This document shows, piece by piece, positions 31,004 through 44,200 of a stretch of 64,000 nucleotides of DNA. The stretch covers positions 362,420 through 426,419 of the forward strand of contig SCFE01000033.1 of NCBI GenBank assembly GCA_004352715.1, in the 5' to 3' direction. A model generated the notes under the pieces. That model made no database searches. It saw nothing but the letters and a program-made list of their open reading frames with translations, and had not been told where the DNA came from. Each line of letters begins with the position of its first letter. The stretch's first letter is position 1. The DNA is from Hofstenia miamia. Taxonomy: Eukaryota; Xenacoelomorpha; Acoela. The position numbers and the translations under genes were made by a program.

Positions 31004-32834
31004 GTGCGTCCTCTTATCCGATTTTGCCCTATCTAGGAGTAACTATTGCCTCAAAATTAAAATTCAACACATTAATATAACAGTTAAAAAATTAGCTATA
31101 GGTATAAAAAGTATGACACTAGTAGTAGGCAATTACCACCATTTGCGATAAATCAATTTTTCCATGCTTTTATTATGAGTCACCCTAATTACGCAAAAAT
31201 TTTATTTACTTATCTAAGTGATGCGCTTTATACAAAACTTGATATTCAATTAAAATGGGCATTAAATATCTCAGTGTAAAACTCATCAAAAACTAAGCAT
31301 TACATCTCTAGGTCAATTCTCTTTCAAAAACAACTCGTCATATTGAATACCTTGCTGATATTAGTCAAGTTAATCAAAAACCTAAAGCACCGGCAGGTAT
31401 CAAGGCCATAGTTAATTAAACGGGCCACCACTAGAACTAATACTAAAAAACTTACTTTTAACGCTTATTGTGTATTGCAAAATTCATGAATATTGATATC
31501 CTAATGCTTAGAATTAAATAATTAGTAGAAGTCCTCCAAAAATTAAGTTTTGTGGTATTATCAAAATGGGCCTTGATACCTTCTGTGTAGAGAATAAGGT
31601 CCATAATATCAGTTTGATAAAATTATATTTTAAGCGAGAAAATGGAAAGCTTTTAAGAATGCGAACTTATATTTTCATGAAAGATCGTTCATTACCATCA
31701 TATTTCCCATTGTAGAATATGTAGAATTCATCACATAAAAGCATCCCTAAATTAAACTTGTTTCTGTTCTCTAGTACTGCAGACTCGAGACAATGAATGA
31801 ACTGTGAGGCTGTGGGTTTCCCCTATCGGCGTGTCTGTTCAGCGTTGTTATAGTAACCATTTACCGCTGAAAATGTCGTTTGTTAGCTGTGGGCCTTAAT
31901 ACTTGCAGGTACCTTACCCCTTATAATGTGATTAAGATGCTGTTATTTACTCGTAAACAGAATTCAAAATCAAAATTTTTTTACATGTGTTAAGTATCTG
32001 ATAAATCATGGCTAGGATACAAATTTTACACCAATGACTATACTATAACTCGTTATTAAAATATTACTATAGTAATTTATCCATAGCCTGGAAGATTTCT
32101 TTTGTAATTTGTGCATTGTATATGTGTTTTGTGAATTTAATGACGCTATTCAGATAAATTATCAGTCATTTAATTAACATATATCTGAATAAAGAATTTA
32201 TCTTATCAACTACTTAATTGCGATTCCAAAAAGTCTTGCAGTTTAAGATCTCAAGGTATACCAATGTTGCAGAATTCATAGGCACCAAGAAGTGTACATT
32301 TTTTTGAAAATGGATTTGTTCTTAAAATATTTAATATTGTTTGAGAAGGCGCTATTCCAAAACTTTTTGCTGATATTGTACGCTTAATTCGGTAAAATAT
32401 TTTGTTTGAGAATAGTTCTGATCATTATGATTATAAGCGTAACTCATTCATTCAAAATTAGCAATTAATGACTTTTCGGCTTCTGCAGGAGCAAATAGAT
32501 TGATTTGAATGTCAAATTAATGGAACACTTTTAATGTTGAAATTCATCAGATTTTGATGAAAGATCTCCATAGTAACAAAACCTTATGAACAAAATGAAT
32601 AAGTTTGATGGTCATAATGTTGAAAAAATTGTTTCTCCCCTTTAAAAACTAATTTGTTAAAAATAAATTTACAGTCAATCTTTCGATTACCCTGCGCAAA
32701 AATTGCTAATAAGTACTTTTGCAAGTATACATTATCTAACAAAATGCACCAAATATACACAAATAGTTTATACATATTCACAAAATTTTGTTTACAAAAT
32801 ACTGCAACTAACCAAGCCCTTGGAAAAAAATAGA
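31004..32834. other. Intergenic, no gene recognised
   Basis: AT-rich DNA between the 5' edge of the LINE and the 3' end of CCDC186. The 3'UTR of CCDC186 should lie in the last few hundred bases. Confidence 0.6.
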
Positions 32835-32897
32835 TTAATGTTGTGAAACAACTGATGACTCCAAAATAGCTGTATTGGATTCGCTTTTCTGTGGATT
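32835..32897 (-). CDS. CCDC186: Candidate terminal exon of CCDC186
   Basis: A polypyrimidine tract ending in TTTTTTTTAG precedes 20 codons and a TAA. Phase 0 matches the donor of exon 4 (AAC|GTAAGC at 33642/33641). The residues (NPQKSES...VVSQH) are not conserved enough to prove homology. Without it, the frame would read through the exon 4 donor to a stop at 33564. Confidence 0.6.
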   Translation of the reverse strand, partial: NPQKSESNTAILESSVVSQH

Positions 32898-34897
32898 CTA
32901 AAAAAAACATTAGAATGAAAAAACAATGCGAATTATAACAATAATTGTTGTAATAATTTGAAAGAGAACAATCAATCTATACATAATAAATGCGATAGAA
33001 GTGCTACAATTTATAACTATTGGAATAGCTTACTTAAACTATTATAATTGCAAAAAGTCAATAACATGTCATTGTATACGACATTTTGTTTTCTACAGAT
33101 TGTTCCAAAACTTTATCTAGAATTAAAAGCATGACTGAATGCATGCTGGCTGATTCAATTTTTATGAAGTGTAAAAACAAAGCTTTTATTGAAAATCAAT
33201 GTTTGACTTGTAATTGTTCACTCAGCATGCTGGTTTACTGTGTTTACAACAATGCCTCAACTGTGTAATGGAGCATGCGCTACAAGAGCAAATACCAATT
33301 ACAAATGAAGTTTCTGAATCACAGTTTAACTAAACCATTTGAGACTTTTTGCTTTAGGGCTATCTATGTGATACTGCTCCATCCCCCTGCTATACATTTT
33401 CGTTCAACAAAAGAACTGGAAGGACGAATTCAAGAATAACTGAATGCCACCCCGCAGAAAAGGTTCCATGAGGCATTCAGAAAATTTGAGAAATGTTGTT
33501 TTAATAAAGTAACGTTGCAATATTATATCTTAACAATGAATAAATTACGTAAACATTTCATTGCTAATTACTAAACTTGCGACATCCTGTAGTACCAAAA
33601 ATGAAGAATTTTTCAAGAGAAAGAATAACCAAATCGCTTACGTTGGATTGCAATTGACTGGCCATGTAATCGACAGCTTCCTGTAGTTTGATATTTTTTA
33701 GGATTGTGTCTTCCAAAACAGACTGTAGTTGTGCGTGGAATTCAGGACCAAATCGATCGGCCTTTGACATATTGGGTGGAAATACGTTGGAAAGGAAGCT
33801 ACTCTGTTGGATTGACGAATTCGACAGAGACGGTAAAGAACCAGTCTCCTCGCGAGAGATGTAATATTTAATGACGCGCCTTTTCTTGTTTAATTCTGTC
33901 GTCAGTCGTGAAACATGATCTTCTAAAAATGTATTCATCAATTAGGACGAATTTATTGCAACAATTCGTAAAGCAAAACTGTCACTGAATAATTTCCAAT
34001 ATGCCTCGTATATAAAGCAAGAGTTTCAAATAACTAATAAAATCAGAAATATTAGAAACGTGAAGACATTATATTATCATTTATCAAAAAATTACAAATT
34101 ATGCTAAAATAGAAACTTTTATAGTGTTTCCAATATAGATTTATAGGAAAATCAAAGTATTGATATTGCAAAAACTTGACAATTAACACAACAAAAGCTA
34201 ACGAACAAGTTTTTGAATAGATTATTGAGCAAAACAGGCCCATTTATTGTTTTAAAATTCTTTGAATTAAGAAAATCCCTGTCTTCAACTCAGAGTGCTT
34301 TTTCTTTGTAATGAGCTTTGATCATTGCATTCTCTAACTGCAGATTGTTAACCATATCTGAAATAGATTCTAGCACGTTTCAAGATATGAAATAGTAATC
34401 TCATTAATAGCATTCTTACTTCTGATAGACCTTACTGCTGATAGCAACGTAATTATTTTACTGTTAAGCAAACTTCATTTGACGGCGTATCCTATCAATT
34501 CTAAGTTAATGACACTTAAAGAAGAAACGACTGATCTGAAGGTCCTTGATGAGATCACTGCTTCAAGAAAGCATTATAGGTAAAGAAAGAATAAACACGC
34601 AAATGATGCACAAAACGACAAAAAAAATCCAAATATTGTTCAAACATTATCCAGTATTGCCGGTTTGCTTTATCCGAAAATAGAATAGAAGATGTAATTT
34701 GCCAAGCAATACAGAAATGCAAAACATTTCCAAAATATCAATCGGCAATTCACAGTTCAAGGGCAACAAAACTCTGCAAGGAGCAATGCAAACAAAAAAC
34801 CCTGAAAATTCTACTAATTCATATACTTTTGTTTGATATAGTTTATTATATTCTTAAAAATACAGGAGCCTAATATATTGATATGATAACGCTACAA

Positions 34898-34929
<32 letters not shown>

Positions 34930-37900
34930 AGAATTTTTGTATTACATGGTTTCTCAAAATAACCAAATTTAATTTAGAAATTAAAGGATTAGTATAGCTA
35001 CCAAGAAATTCTACTCTTTCACGGTATTTGTTTTGCTGCTTTTGCATTCGAACCATTTTATCAACCAACATGTTTTTATCCAACTCAGGATACCGATCAA
35101 CCCATACAGTGCCGGTATTTGACGAACGATTCGTCTCAAGAGGCTGTGCGATTTCAACTTCGGTTCCATCTGTGCTGGGAACCGGAAGAGTTTTAAGTGA
35201 TTCACTAGAAGAACTACGAGACTTCATACTGATAAGTTCAAAGCCCAATTTATCTGCATCGTCACTTTCAGGAGACCGCTTGGGAGATGATGTTTTCTTC
35301 CGCAACTGTTGAACCTGATATTTGAGATCCTAAATAATTAATATTTTAGAAAAACACGTTTTGAAACTTTAAAACAATAGGAATTGATTTGAGGCAGGAA
35401 AACAATAAAAAAAGAGTTGTTCGGAAAATACATTCATATGGGGTTCAAATAGTATTTAAGGTATGTTCGACAATACAGTGGCGATAAATTTCACCAAGTG
35501 TTGAGAATTTTAACTTTTTCAATACTTTTTTCGGAGTAAAATTGTTGCTCCAAGTGATAAATGATTGTTCATTATAATAAATCACGTATTCTTACAAGCT
35601 TTAGTATGAATACTAACATCTACAACATAGGAGCCGGCGGGAGGAGAGTTTGTTGATTCCGTCCGATACCCTCACCTTATACTTTCTGTTTAGGTCAAAT
35701 ATGACCAAATTAGTATTATTCTGAAACCAGTAGAATTGACTGGTTCCGCAGAACACAAAAGCGATCTATATATACCTTCATCCAGTGTACGAAATTACCT
35801 GAAAAAAGCACTCTGATATCCAATCTAGCCTAATATTACTGAACAAATCTATATTAAGATTGCTCGTGACAGAACCCCACTACTGATTTGATTCATTACC
35901 TTATGAAATAACTATTCGAGCTGTTAGGAAAATCAATAATCGGCATTAAAGAATATAAAAAAGTCATTCTTGGTGCCGTTCTCACAACAAAGAAAGAAAA
36001 ATCGCCATGAAAAAAGCGATTAAAAATGTATGTAAATCGAAAAGTTAAACTCTTGATTGTATCTAAGAAATTTTTTTAAACATTTTTATTGGCCACGAAG
36101 TTATCATCAAAGTTCTTTTGTATTACTTTACCAAAATTCAGTTTAATAGTTTTTCAATTCCTGTATTCTTATTAATTACACAATTGAGTTTATGAATTGC
36201 AATGCTTTCCAAAATGACTGAACTTGTTTTTGAAGTACTAGTGACTGTGAAGCTCCATGACTGACTTAATTATCTAGCCAAGCAACTAATTTACTTTTCA
36301 TGGATGGTGTTAAAATTTAAAAAAATTGTTATTTGCTGGTGATCACTACTTGATGAAAATTTCAGTTTCACACTAAATATTTGAAATTTAAGGATCCAAT
36401 AAGTTAGAGAAAACTTTGACATGATCTAAACTACAAAAGCAACCAATCAAGAATGTGGATAATTGAATCGAAAGCAATGCTTAAACCTGTTGTCATCCAT
36501 TTTAAATATAGATGTTCATAAGCAATTATCTCTCAGATATTTTAACACAGCTTATTCCTTCTTTCATAAGACATAATTTTTTCTTAAGAATAAGGTCTCT
36601 CCGTATTCATAGAAGAAAACTAAATAAGTTTATTATATTCAGTTGCCTTAGTATATGAATGAAGAAAAATGCAATATGTGATTGGCAAAAATATTTTATT
36701 GGGAAAAATTTATAAACGAATGCAATGATAAAAATTTGCACCTTAAATTCAAAACGAAATTTTACCTTAACAATCATGTCTTGCTTGCGTTTATTGATGA
36801 TGTTCATGTTCTGCTCCTCTTCTAACTCATTCAAAAGAGTCGATATTCTCAACTTAGCAGTTTCCAACTCAGAACTAAGTTTTTCTGTAACATTTTGATT
36901 GATGCCTCTTTCAACCTCGAGAGTTTTCTCAGTGTTTGTAAAATGCTGCTCGACATCTCTCAATTTTTCCTGAGTCTTCTGAAGACTAGCCCGACAAGTG
37001 CTTAACTGATTGGTGGTTTCACTGAGTTCGAATTGTGCGGCGGTTAAAGAGCCGGTCAACTTTTCAATATATTGCAAATTGTCATGCTCTTTGACAGAGT
37101 AGCCAGATATTCGATCTTCAAAATCTTGCATTGCAATCTTTACATTCAATAATTGATTCTCCACCTCTGCCGACTTTGACTTTTCATCTTCAAGTTCTTT
37201 ATTAACTAAATGAAATGCGGCGACCTGACTCTGCAAGGTCTGTTTTTCAGCAGTAAGTGTAGAATGTAACTCTTTATAAGCACTCAGTTCAGTATTACAA
37301 CTATGTAGTTCTTGATGAGCAGCTTTAACCTAAAAACTGATTACTAGATAGGAATATCACTAAGAATATCAAAGATGCTAACTTTAAGGACGAACATCTT
37401 AAAAGAACAAAAATGGGCTTTTGCAATGAAAATTTGAATAATGTAGAACGTGGACAGAATACTAATTACCTATCCATATTTCAAGTAGTGTTGTTACTTC
37501 AGATCAGTGTTTTTAAATATACATAGAAAACTTTGCTGAAATCAAACTTTTGAATAATCAGATGAATTCGCTGATTTGGAGAATGTTTTCCTATTCGTAA
37601 TTGGAGAATGTTTTCCTATTCGTAATATTTTTTTTTGTAAAAATTTGTGATAGCTTAGTACAATAACAAGTCTATTATTCTCACTGTTTAAATGTTTTAC
37701 AGATTTTAACTAAGTCCTATTTATTCTGGAAACTCTCCTAAGAACCAGTTAATATTCTTAATTCTCTTTATAGATATCTATCTATATTCCAAAAGTTATA
37801 CTTCTTAATAAATAATATAACTTACCTGATCACGCAGAGTATTTAATTCCTCAACAGTGTCCAACTGAAACTTTTTCAAGTAGTGCAATTCTTTGAGACG

Positions 37901-38884
37901 ATCTTCAAACACTTCCTTCTGGTCATCGTTCTCCTGAATTTCTTGATTCCTTTCGGAAATGATTTTCTCTTCTTCGGTTTTGCACTGTCTGATCAATTCC
38001 TGCATCTCTTTCCGATACTTCTCTGATTCTTCTTTGGCATCTTTTAAGCGCTGTGTTGCAATTCCCACTTTGCTTTGTGCCTCTTTGTTGTTTTCAATCT
38101 CCTTATTTAACTGTAGTTCTAAACCCTTAATCTTATTGGAAAAAGTCAAATTGTTCATTCGCTGTTTATCTGCTTCTTTTCGATGATGCACTACCTCTTT
38201 ATCCTTCGCCTCCATCAACTGTCGAAGTTTGGTTTTTTCTAGTTGACTATTTTTGAATTTTTCATTCAGAGTATTTAATTCTTTTTCGCATGAGCAGAGT
38301 TTCCTCTCTAACATTGAAATAGTTTTAGCTTTATTAGCAACCTCTGTTTCTCCAATTGCATACTTCATCACCATTGATTCCTTGTCTTTTTTGGCCAAGT
38401 CATAAGCGCGAAGAGTTTTTTCTAATCGCTGAGACATTTCCAAAACATCTCGATCCTTTTCTTGTATAGAGGCCTTGAATTTAACTAAAAGATCGCCAGT
38501 TTCATTCAGAGATGCTTGCAAACGTCGGTTTTCACTAGCGATGCCGCGTACTTCATCCTCCTTTGTGTCTAAGGCGGTTTTCAACTCCTCGCAAAGAATA
38601 CAGTGATCAAACGTTTTAGAAATTTCGCAAGGATCACCCGAATCATTTAATTTTGATTCTGACCATTTACCCTGGACTAAATTAGTCGATGGCTCTGAAT
38701 TATTAGAAACATTAACGTCAGAAACACAATTCACATTATCACTGGTTTCATGCTGCCTTCGGTGACCAGAGAAAGTTTCTTCTCCGTTTGAATCCGTGTC
38801 ATGATTCGCTGTTTCGGGACTGTTGCATTGACTCCCATCGCACTCCACGTCTGCGGAGAGAGGTTCGGGTTCATCCATTTTCAT
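32835..38884 (-). CDS. CCDC186: CCDC186-like coiled-coil protein (five exons, ~764 aa)
   Basis: In animals, CCDC186 (worm CCCP-1) is a Golgi/trans-Golgi coiled-coil protein that works with Rab2 and EARP in dense-core-vesicle biogenesis. Exons on the minus strand: 38884-37826, 37329-36766, 35329-35002, 33922-33642 and probably 32897-32835. Phases agree (0, 0, 1, 0) and every boundary is GT-AG. Residues 1-80 are acidic and Ser/Asn-rich, then nearly everything is coiled coil. Three blocks identify the family: VMKYAIGE in exon 1; the SRSSSSESL stretch with DKNMLVDKMVRMQK in exon 3; and, across the phase-1 junction, EF-L-EDHVSRL with YISREETGSL and LQSVLEDTILKN in exon 4. The human protein is longer (~900 aa), mainly at the N-terminus. 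The ATG lies 4 nt after a TTTTAATTTAG acceptor. Confidence 0.88.
34903..34929. repeat. (TA)n microsatellite in CCDC186 intron 3
   Basis: Alternating AT run inside the 1079-nt third intron. Confidence 0.95.
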
Positions 38885-38999
38885 CCATCTAAATTAAAAA
38901 AAATTTCCTAGATTTTATATTGTTAACTGCATATAATGCTAAATGTTCGAATGTTTGAAATAAAAACTATTGCAAGAAATGCTGGCTAGGTAAATTAGG

Positions 39000-40973
39000 T
39001 TAAAATTCTGTTGATAACGTATAAGGAGAAACTAATTCAAATTTAAGACAGTAGAGTAATTAACATTCAAAGAATGTTTAAATATTTATGAATGATTACT
39101 CGAAAATAAATTTCAGATTTTTAAAAACTATAAATATGTTATGAAACAACATATACGAGAAACCAAACATACATCATAACACTATGAAATCAGACGAAAA
39201 ATGGAAAATACATTTCAATTTAAATTGCTAAATATTCGTCAATACACTTTCATAATTCATCGCAATTTTACTGATGACTAAGATAGAGGAAAAACCCGCC
39301 CGCAAAATAGTCACTATATAGTTTTCGAATACGTCTAAAATAGTAAAGTAGTTGCTGTAACAAAATTACTTGATTACTTGTAAAATGCTTTTACGATAAA
39401 TTATGAATTCAATTAATAAATAGCAGTTTACAAACAGTCCATTTGTCTTCAAAACGAAATAAATAAGCAGTTTTATACAGTTTTTGCAAACTATATTGCT
39501 CTTATAAAAGATCATTTTAAGCATCTGGACGATGATGTACATCTTCCGCACATATTTTGTATGCATGATACTAACTATTAAAGTTGCTGAAACGTTCCGA
39601 AAAAATAACCTGATAGGATGGGATCTGGTTAGATTTTAAAAGTGGGGAGATCCAAGAGGTTTTCCAACAAAGCGTGAAACGCTTAGAGGAGCAAATGAAG
39701 TTGCGCAGATTTTTAAATGGATCGAAAGTGTTGAGGAAGTTTCATAAACTAAAAGAAGGGGACGCCATCAGGATAGCAAGTACCAGACAACTTGCGACAC
39801 TTAAGTATGAAAGAAATGTCATGGGCGTTAAAGACAATGTCGCAAAGACGAATGAATGTGGAGGCAAAACGAGGACCAGTGCGCAAAGAGCCTGGATCAA
39901 AAAAATAGGGGCAAAATAAGAATTGAAGAGATCAGCTTTCTCCAAGTCGAAGTGCAACGAAAGATAATTCCATTTCAAAATGGGAAAGTCAGGCTTGGAA
40001 TGAATGGAACGTAAGAAGGAATAAGAGTTTTGAAGGCATCCAGATGAGAAGCTAAAAAGAAGCGAGATTTTGTCCTGTTCCATGAAGTTCATAACATCTT
40101 ATTTGAGAGCCGAAATATTGTTATAAATGCAAAAATATTTCTGACTAAATTATTATTATATCCATCCAGTGATGACCATATTTATAATCTGTTTAACAGT
40201 CTGCTAACAGTTTGATTAAAAAACTATACATGTACTTCATAATCTGTTAACAGATCTATTTTAATATTGCTATGACTACCCAATTTCGTTAACTACCTAC
40301 TATATGGTCAAGCCTGACTATATCACTACATTATTACGACTATCTAAAATATCTCCACGTGGAACGATCAGAAAGAGAAACAGAGTTTTCCCATTTATTT
40401 GCGGTTAGTTGAACTTTCTTTCCTTATTCTCAACAATAAGCAATTTGAATTACAATTTTCATTTTTACGCCACAATTTTTTAAGCCATCATTTTCAGGTT
40501 CTGTTACTACTATATTTCTCATTTGTGGTTCAGTGCACTCCTAAACTAAATTTTCTATAAATAGCTAATATCAAAAAGTGCTACCTCATTGATAAATTTT
40601 TTTCTGAATTTTGCAAAATATGAGAAATTGAATTAACGCTCAACAAGTAGAAGTCTCCATACTTATAATTTTTAGAACAAATAGAAAGTTTTTCAATGTA
40701 CTCTTAATTAGTCTATGAAAAGTCCGTTAACGTAAAAAATCATAGATCAAACTAACATGACAGAAATTTATTTCATCGGGTCAATAAAATCAAAAACGTT
40801 CGCGTTGATAGGATTAACGCAAAATTTGTAATCGGTCGTCTAACTCAGTTCTTTGAACAGTATTACATTGAGTTTTGAATAAATATTAAAATGGTTCTCT
40901 CCCAGAAGAAATAAATCACAGTAGAAATGTCATAAAATTAATAATAAAATTAACGAATACTATAAAACATAGG
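39000..40973. other. Intergenic, with an unclassified ORF scrap
   Basis: Mostly AT-rich spacer between CCDC186 and cyclin B. At about 39600-40090 the composition changes to G/A-rich and several short frames are open on both strands, including a basic 81-codon plus frame (39674-39919) with an SAQRAWIKKIGAK stretch. This looks like a decayed transposon or gag-like fragment, but I cannot place it in a family. Confidence 0.4.
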
Positions 40974-41945
40974 TTACAATTTAGCGCAGTCTTCCAAAAT
41001 TTGAGAACTAAGCAGAGGGGACATTGACACATTTTGGAATTTTGATGAACTGTATTTTAGTTTAATTGTCTGATATTTTGATCTTTTAAGCTTTAATTGC
41101 AATTGTGCAATTCTGGCTATAATAGATTTCAGCTCTTTGAAAGAATATCCAACGTAATCCTCCATTTCCAAGTACCAAACCGTTGTGGTCTTTAAAATCA
41201 GGGCAAGGCACAAAGTAGCAGCAGCAATTTTAGAAGGAAAAACGTGAACTAATTCATAATCCATTACAGTCAACTCCATCAAATATTTTGCTAAATTGTG
41301 AACTGTAAAATCGACCTTTGCAACTTTTGAATATCTACGAAGGAAATGTATACATAACGGCTTACCTAATGATATATCAAGATTCGTTAGCATACGCCTT
41401 TCCATTCTTTTAATATCTGCAGCTGTATAAGCATTATCGCTTATGTAAATAAAATCAGTGATTTTAGGGGAATACTGTTCTTCATATTTAGAAGCAAGTA
41501 AAAGAGACGTTATCCCAACAAGTTGTAAATGCTTTTTACCAATGTCATTGTTTTGCAGAAATCTATCCATAATTTGAATAGACAAGAATAACGTTTCTTG
41601 TAGAAGCTTAAAACGTTTGTGGACCTGAATCAACCAATCTACCAGTAATTCTCGCATTTTAGGTGTAACTACTCTGCCATTTAAGTATTGCTCTTGGATT
41701 GGAAATTGCAATTCTAATGAATGCAAATATTCATAGACGTCATTTACATATGTCGATACGACTACGGGATTCGATGAATCTTTTTCATCTATATTTTCAA
41801 AATTATCGTAATTCTCCTTCGAGACACAAACTTTGATCTTAGCATTAACAAATTCATTTAAAGCATCACTGGGTTTTAAAACATTTCTTCTTTCCAAATT
41901 GTTCAGATTGCTAATATTTCTCAAAACTGGATTGATCTGAGGCAT
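40974..41945 (-). CDS. CCNB: G2/mitotic-specific cyclin B (323 aa)
   Basis: The product activates CDK1 at mitotic entry. The cyclin box starts near residue 62 and contains KMRELLVDWLIQVH (97-109), LLQETLFLSIQIMDRFLQ, LQLVGITSLLLASKYEE and DNAYT; the second fold has HFLRRYSK and AKYLMELTVMDYELVH. These are diagnostic of B-type cyclins. The N-terminus is short. The region aligned with the destruction box reads NPVLRNISN, so the consensus Arg is Asn; a KEN tripeptide lies at 43-45 and an RNVL at 20-23. The start is chosen because an in-frame TAA lies upstream in the spliced leader exon and an AG acceptor sits 11 nt before this ATG. The coding region is intronless. The tail after the cyclin box is basic and Ser-rich. 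Confidence 0.95.
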   Translation of the reverse strand: MPQINPVLRNISNLNNLERRNVLKPSDALNEFVNAKIKVCVSKENYDNFENIDEKDSSNPVVVSTYVNDVYEYLHSLELQFPIQEQYLNGRVVTPKMRELLVDWLIQVHKRFKLLQETLFLSIQIMDRFLQNNDIGKKHLQLVGITSLLLASKYEEQYSPKITDFIYISDNAYTAADIKRMERRMLTNLDISLGKPLCIHFLRRYSKVAKVDFTVHNLAKYLMELTVMDYELVHVFPSKIAAATLCLALILKTTTVWYLEMEDYVGYSFKELKSIIARIAQLQLKLKRSKYQTIKLKYSSSKFQNVSMSPLLSSQILEDCAKL

Positions 41946-41956
41946 TTGAGCCCTAT

Positions 41957-42019
41957 CTATAAAACAGAATAAGAGATTGCGGCGCAAATTTCAAGTGTAG
42001 CACAAGAAATTCTTTTTAC
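41957..42019 (-). other. Candidate 63-nt 5'UTR intron of cyclin B
   Basis: Donor AAG|GTAAAAAG at 42020/42019 and acceptor CTGTTTTATAG ending at 41957. Splicing leaves an in-frame TAA upstream of the ATG, so the intron would lie in the 5'UTR. The acceptor could equally receive a trans-spliced leader. Confidence 0.45.
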
Positions 42020-42997
42020 CTTATGCAAAAGACTTCAAATTAGATGCAAGAATTCCTCATTTAAAAATTAGATTTAGAAATCTGTGCTAAAAGTTCATTT
42101 CCAATGATGTTAAAATATAGGGATGAATAACCAATGGTTTATATTCTACCCGAATATGAATAACAATTACTCTTTGAAAACATTGTAAATGAATGATTTG
42201 TTTAAATTTCATTAATTTCGCATAATGTAAAGTGTTCATATTCAGCACAGAAAGAATAAGGCAATCTATAATCATTATAATAAATTTACAGCCTTTGAAT
42301 TTTTCACTTATTGAGACCGATTTATGTATGATTTCCCTTCATTTAAGCATTTCAGGATCTATTAAATAGTATATTATGTAGGGTGCATAAATAAAACTAT
42401 TACGAATGAAAATCAAAAAAATATTTAATTGAAAGCAAAACTATACCATAGAATGTCAAAAGCACGGTCAAAAAATATAAGTCCACTGGAAAAATATACC
42501 TACAATTTCAAAGACAATCGCAAAACACTAGAATTAATAAGGAATTTGCTTTTGCCGTAGCTGTAAGAGTTATATTCTATTTTGACGATGGAATGGATAA
42601 CATTTTGATGTTTAAACAAAAAGTGACAGTAATATGCAAGTAAAAAGCTTTATAAATAAGCAGTGGACATAAAAAAACAAAAATAAATATTGTAGTTAAT
42701 ATTCAAAATCCATTTGTAGTTGGCAAAGTATATAAAATCTTAAAACCGTTACGGATATTATTTGTGTTTATAATAGAATGGACGGAGTAAAATATGTTAA
42801 GAAATATTTTGAAGCCTATTTTCGAATATTTCAGTGCAACAAAATATAAAAGATAAATCCATTAAAAAATGACGAACTCGCTGTACGGAAAAAGTTTCTT
42901 TCAGTATTGAACAGAAATGGAAAATTATCCCTTGGAATACGAGTGCATTAGATAACGGCATGGCTGGCCAATAAAGATCAACTAAAACACACTCTAT

Positions 42998-43178
42998 TGT
43001 AACATCGCTGGTAGTTGTTGCTATTTATCAGCCAGACCTCGCGCTTTTCTTGTTAGTGACTGGTATTTGTAAATATTGTAAATAACTTGTATATATAGAG
43101 CAATGCATTTTGTAAATAGAAATAGTTTGAACTGTATTCTCTTTGTGTTCACTAGAATCACACCCCAGTGATTCTACA
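42998..43178 (+). mobile_element. Candidate solo LTR (181 bp)
   Basis: The segment starts TGTA and ends TACA, as retroviral-type LTRs do, and is flanked by a CTAT direct repeat (42994-42997 and 43179-43182). It contains a TATA-like TATATATAG near 43090 and a T-rich 3' part. No internal gag/pol sequence adjoins it. The orientation is inferred from the TATA position. Confidence 0.5.
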
Positions 43179-43182
43179 CTAT

Positions 43183-44200
43183 AGTGGAAAAAGAAGCGGA
43201 GTCTGTAAGCAACATTTTATGTCAGATAAAATTCATTTCACTCAGCATATCAAATTACATTAAAATAATCCTTAACCTAAAGTATAATTTCGGTTAGTGA
43301 TATTTGAACTTAACAGACAACGAATTCCTGACAAAATATTAAAAATAAACCAAAATCTTGCTAACCTAAACAAATTATGAATTTATTTCTATAAATGTTT
43401 ATTGTGTACGCACAGCAATATATATATTGTGAATACATCATCATTCAAAATTAAAGCAAGCTTTTGACAAAAAATTATTATTGTATAAAAAAGTTTTAAA
43501 ATTTTTTGTTTACCAAAGATGCGGATTATGCCTAGAAATAGAAACGTAGGCCCGCTAACTTTTTTGCACGAGTCATGAGTAGTATTGCAGGAAATTAATT
43601 TGGGAAATTTCTAAAATATTAAATTTAACATAGACCAAATAGTTTAGATTATACAAAGCTGCACGACACGACTATGTAACAAAAATTTCTAACTATTTGA
43701 CAATCCAAACTGATTTGATATAATTAAATATACATTAAATGATGAAATCATAATTAGATGAAACAAAGACCGTAGCGTTATAGAAGCCACTCCAACCATT
43801 GAAGCCATAAAAATAGGTAATTTGATGAAAGAATTGTAAAGTAATTCTAGTCATCTTAAGAATAACTTAATCTTTTTGGAATTAATTAGTTGGTTTATTA
43901 GGGTTTTAGCAATAATGGAGTTTGAATTCAAAGATGTTCAGTAAAGTGGTTTTTAAGTCACTCAATTCCCATAATTAGTGTCAGGAATTCAAAACTTTCA
44001 ATGATAGGTGGCGCTAACTGCATTGAGTTTTAAAGAACGCAATAGTAAGTACAGGTTCGCAATGCAACTTGAGATGACGACAAATGGTAGACACAGGGCA
44101 ACTGCAATGCTTGACGTTTTTTAAGAGGCTGCTAATCCTCTACATAACTGATAAGTGAAAAATGATAGTAAATTCATTTGTCTTATCTTGTGCCTGAAAC
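43183..44200. other. Intergenic, no gene recognised
   Basis: AT-rich DNA upstream of the decayed LINE. No open frame or repeat structure is supported. Confidence 0.6.
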
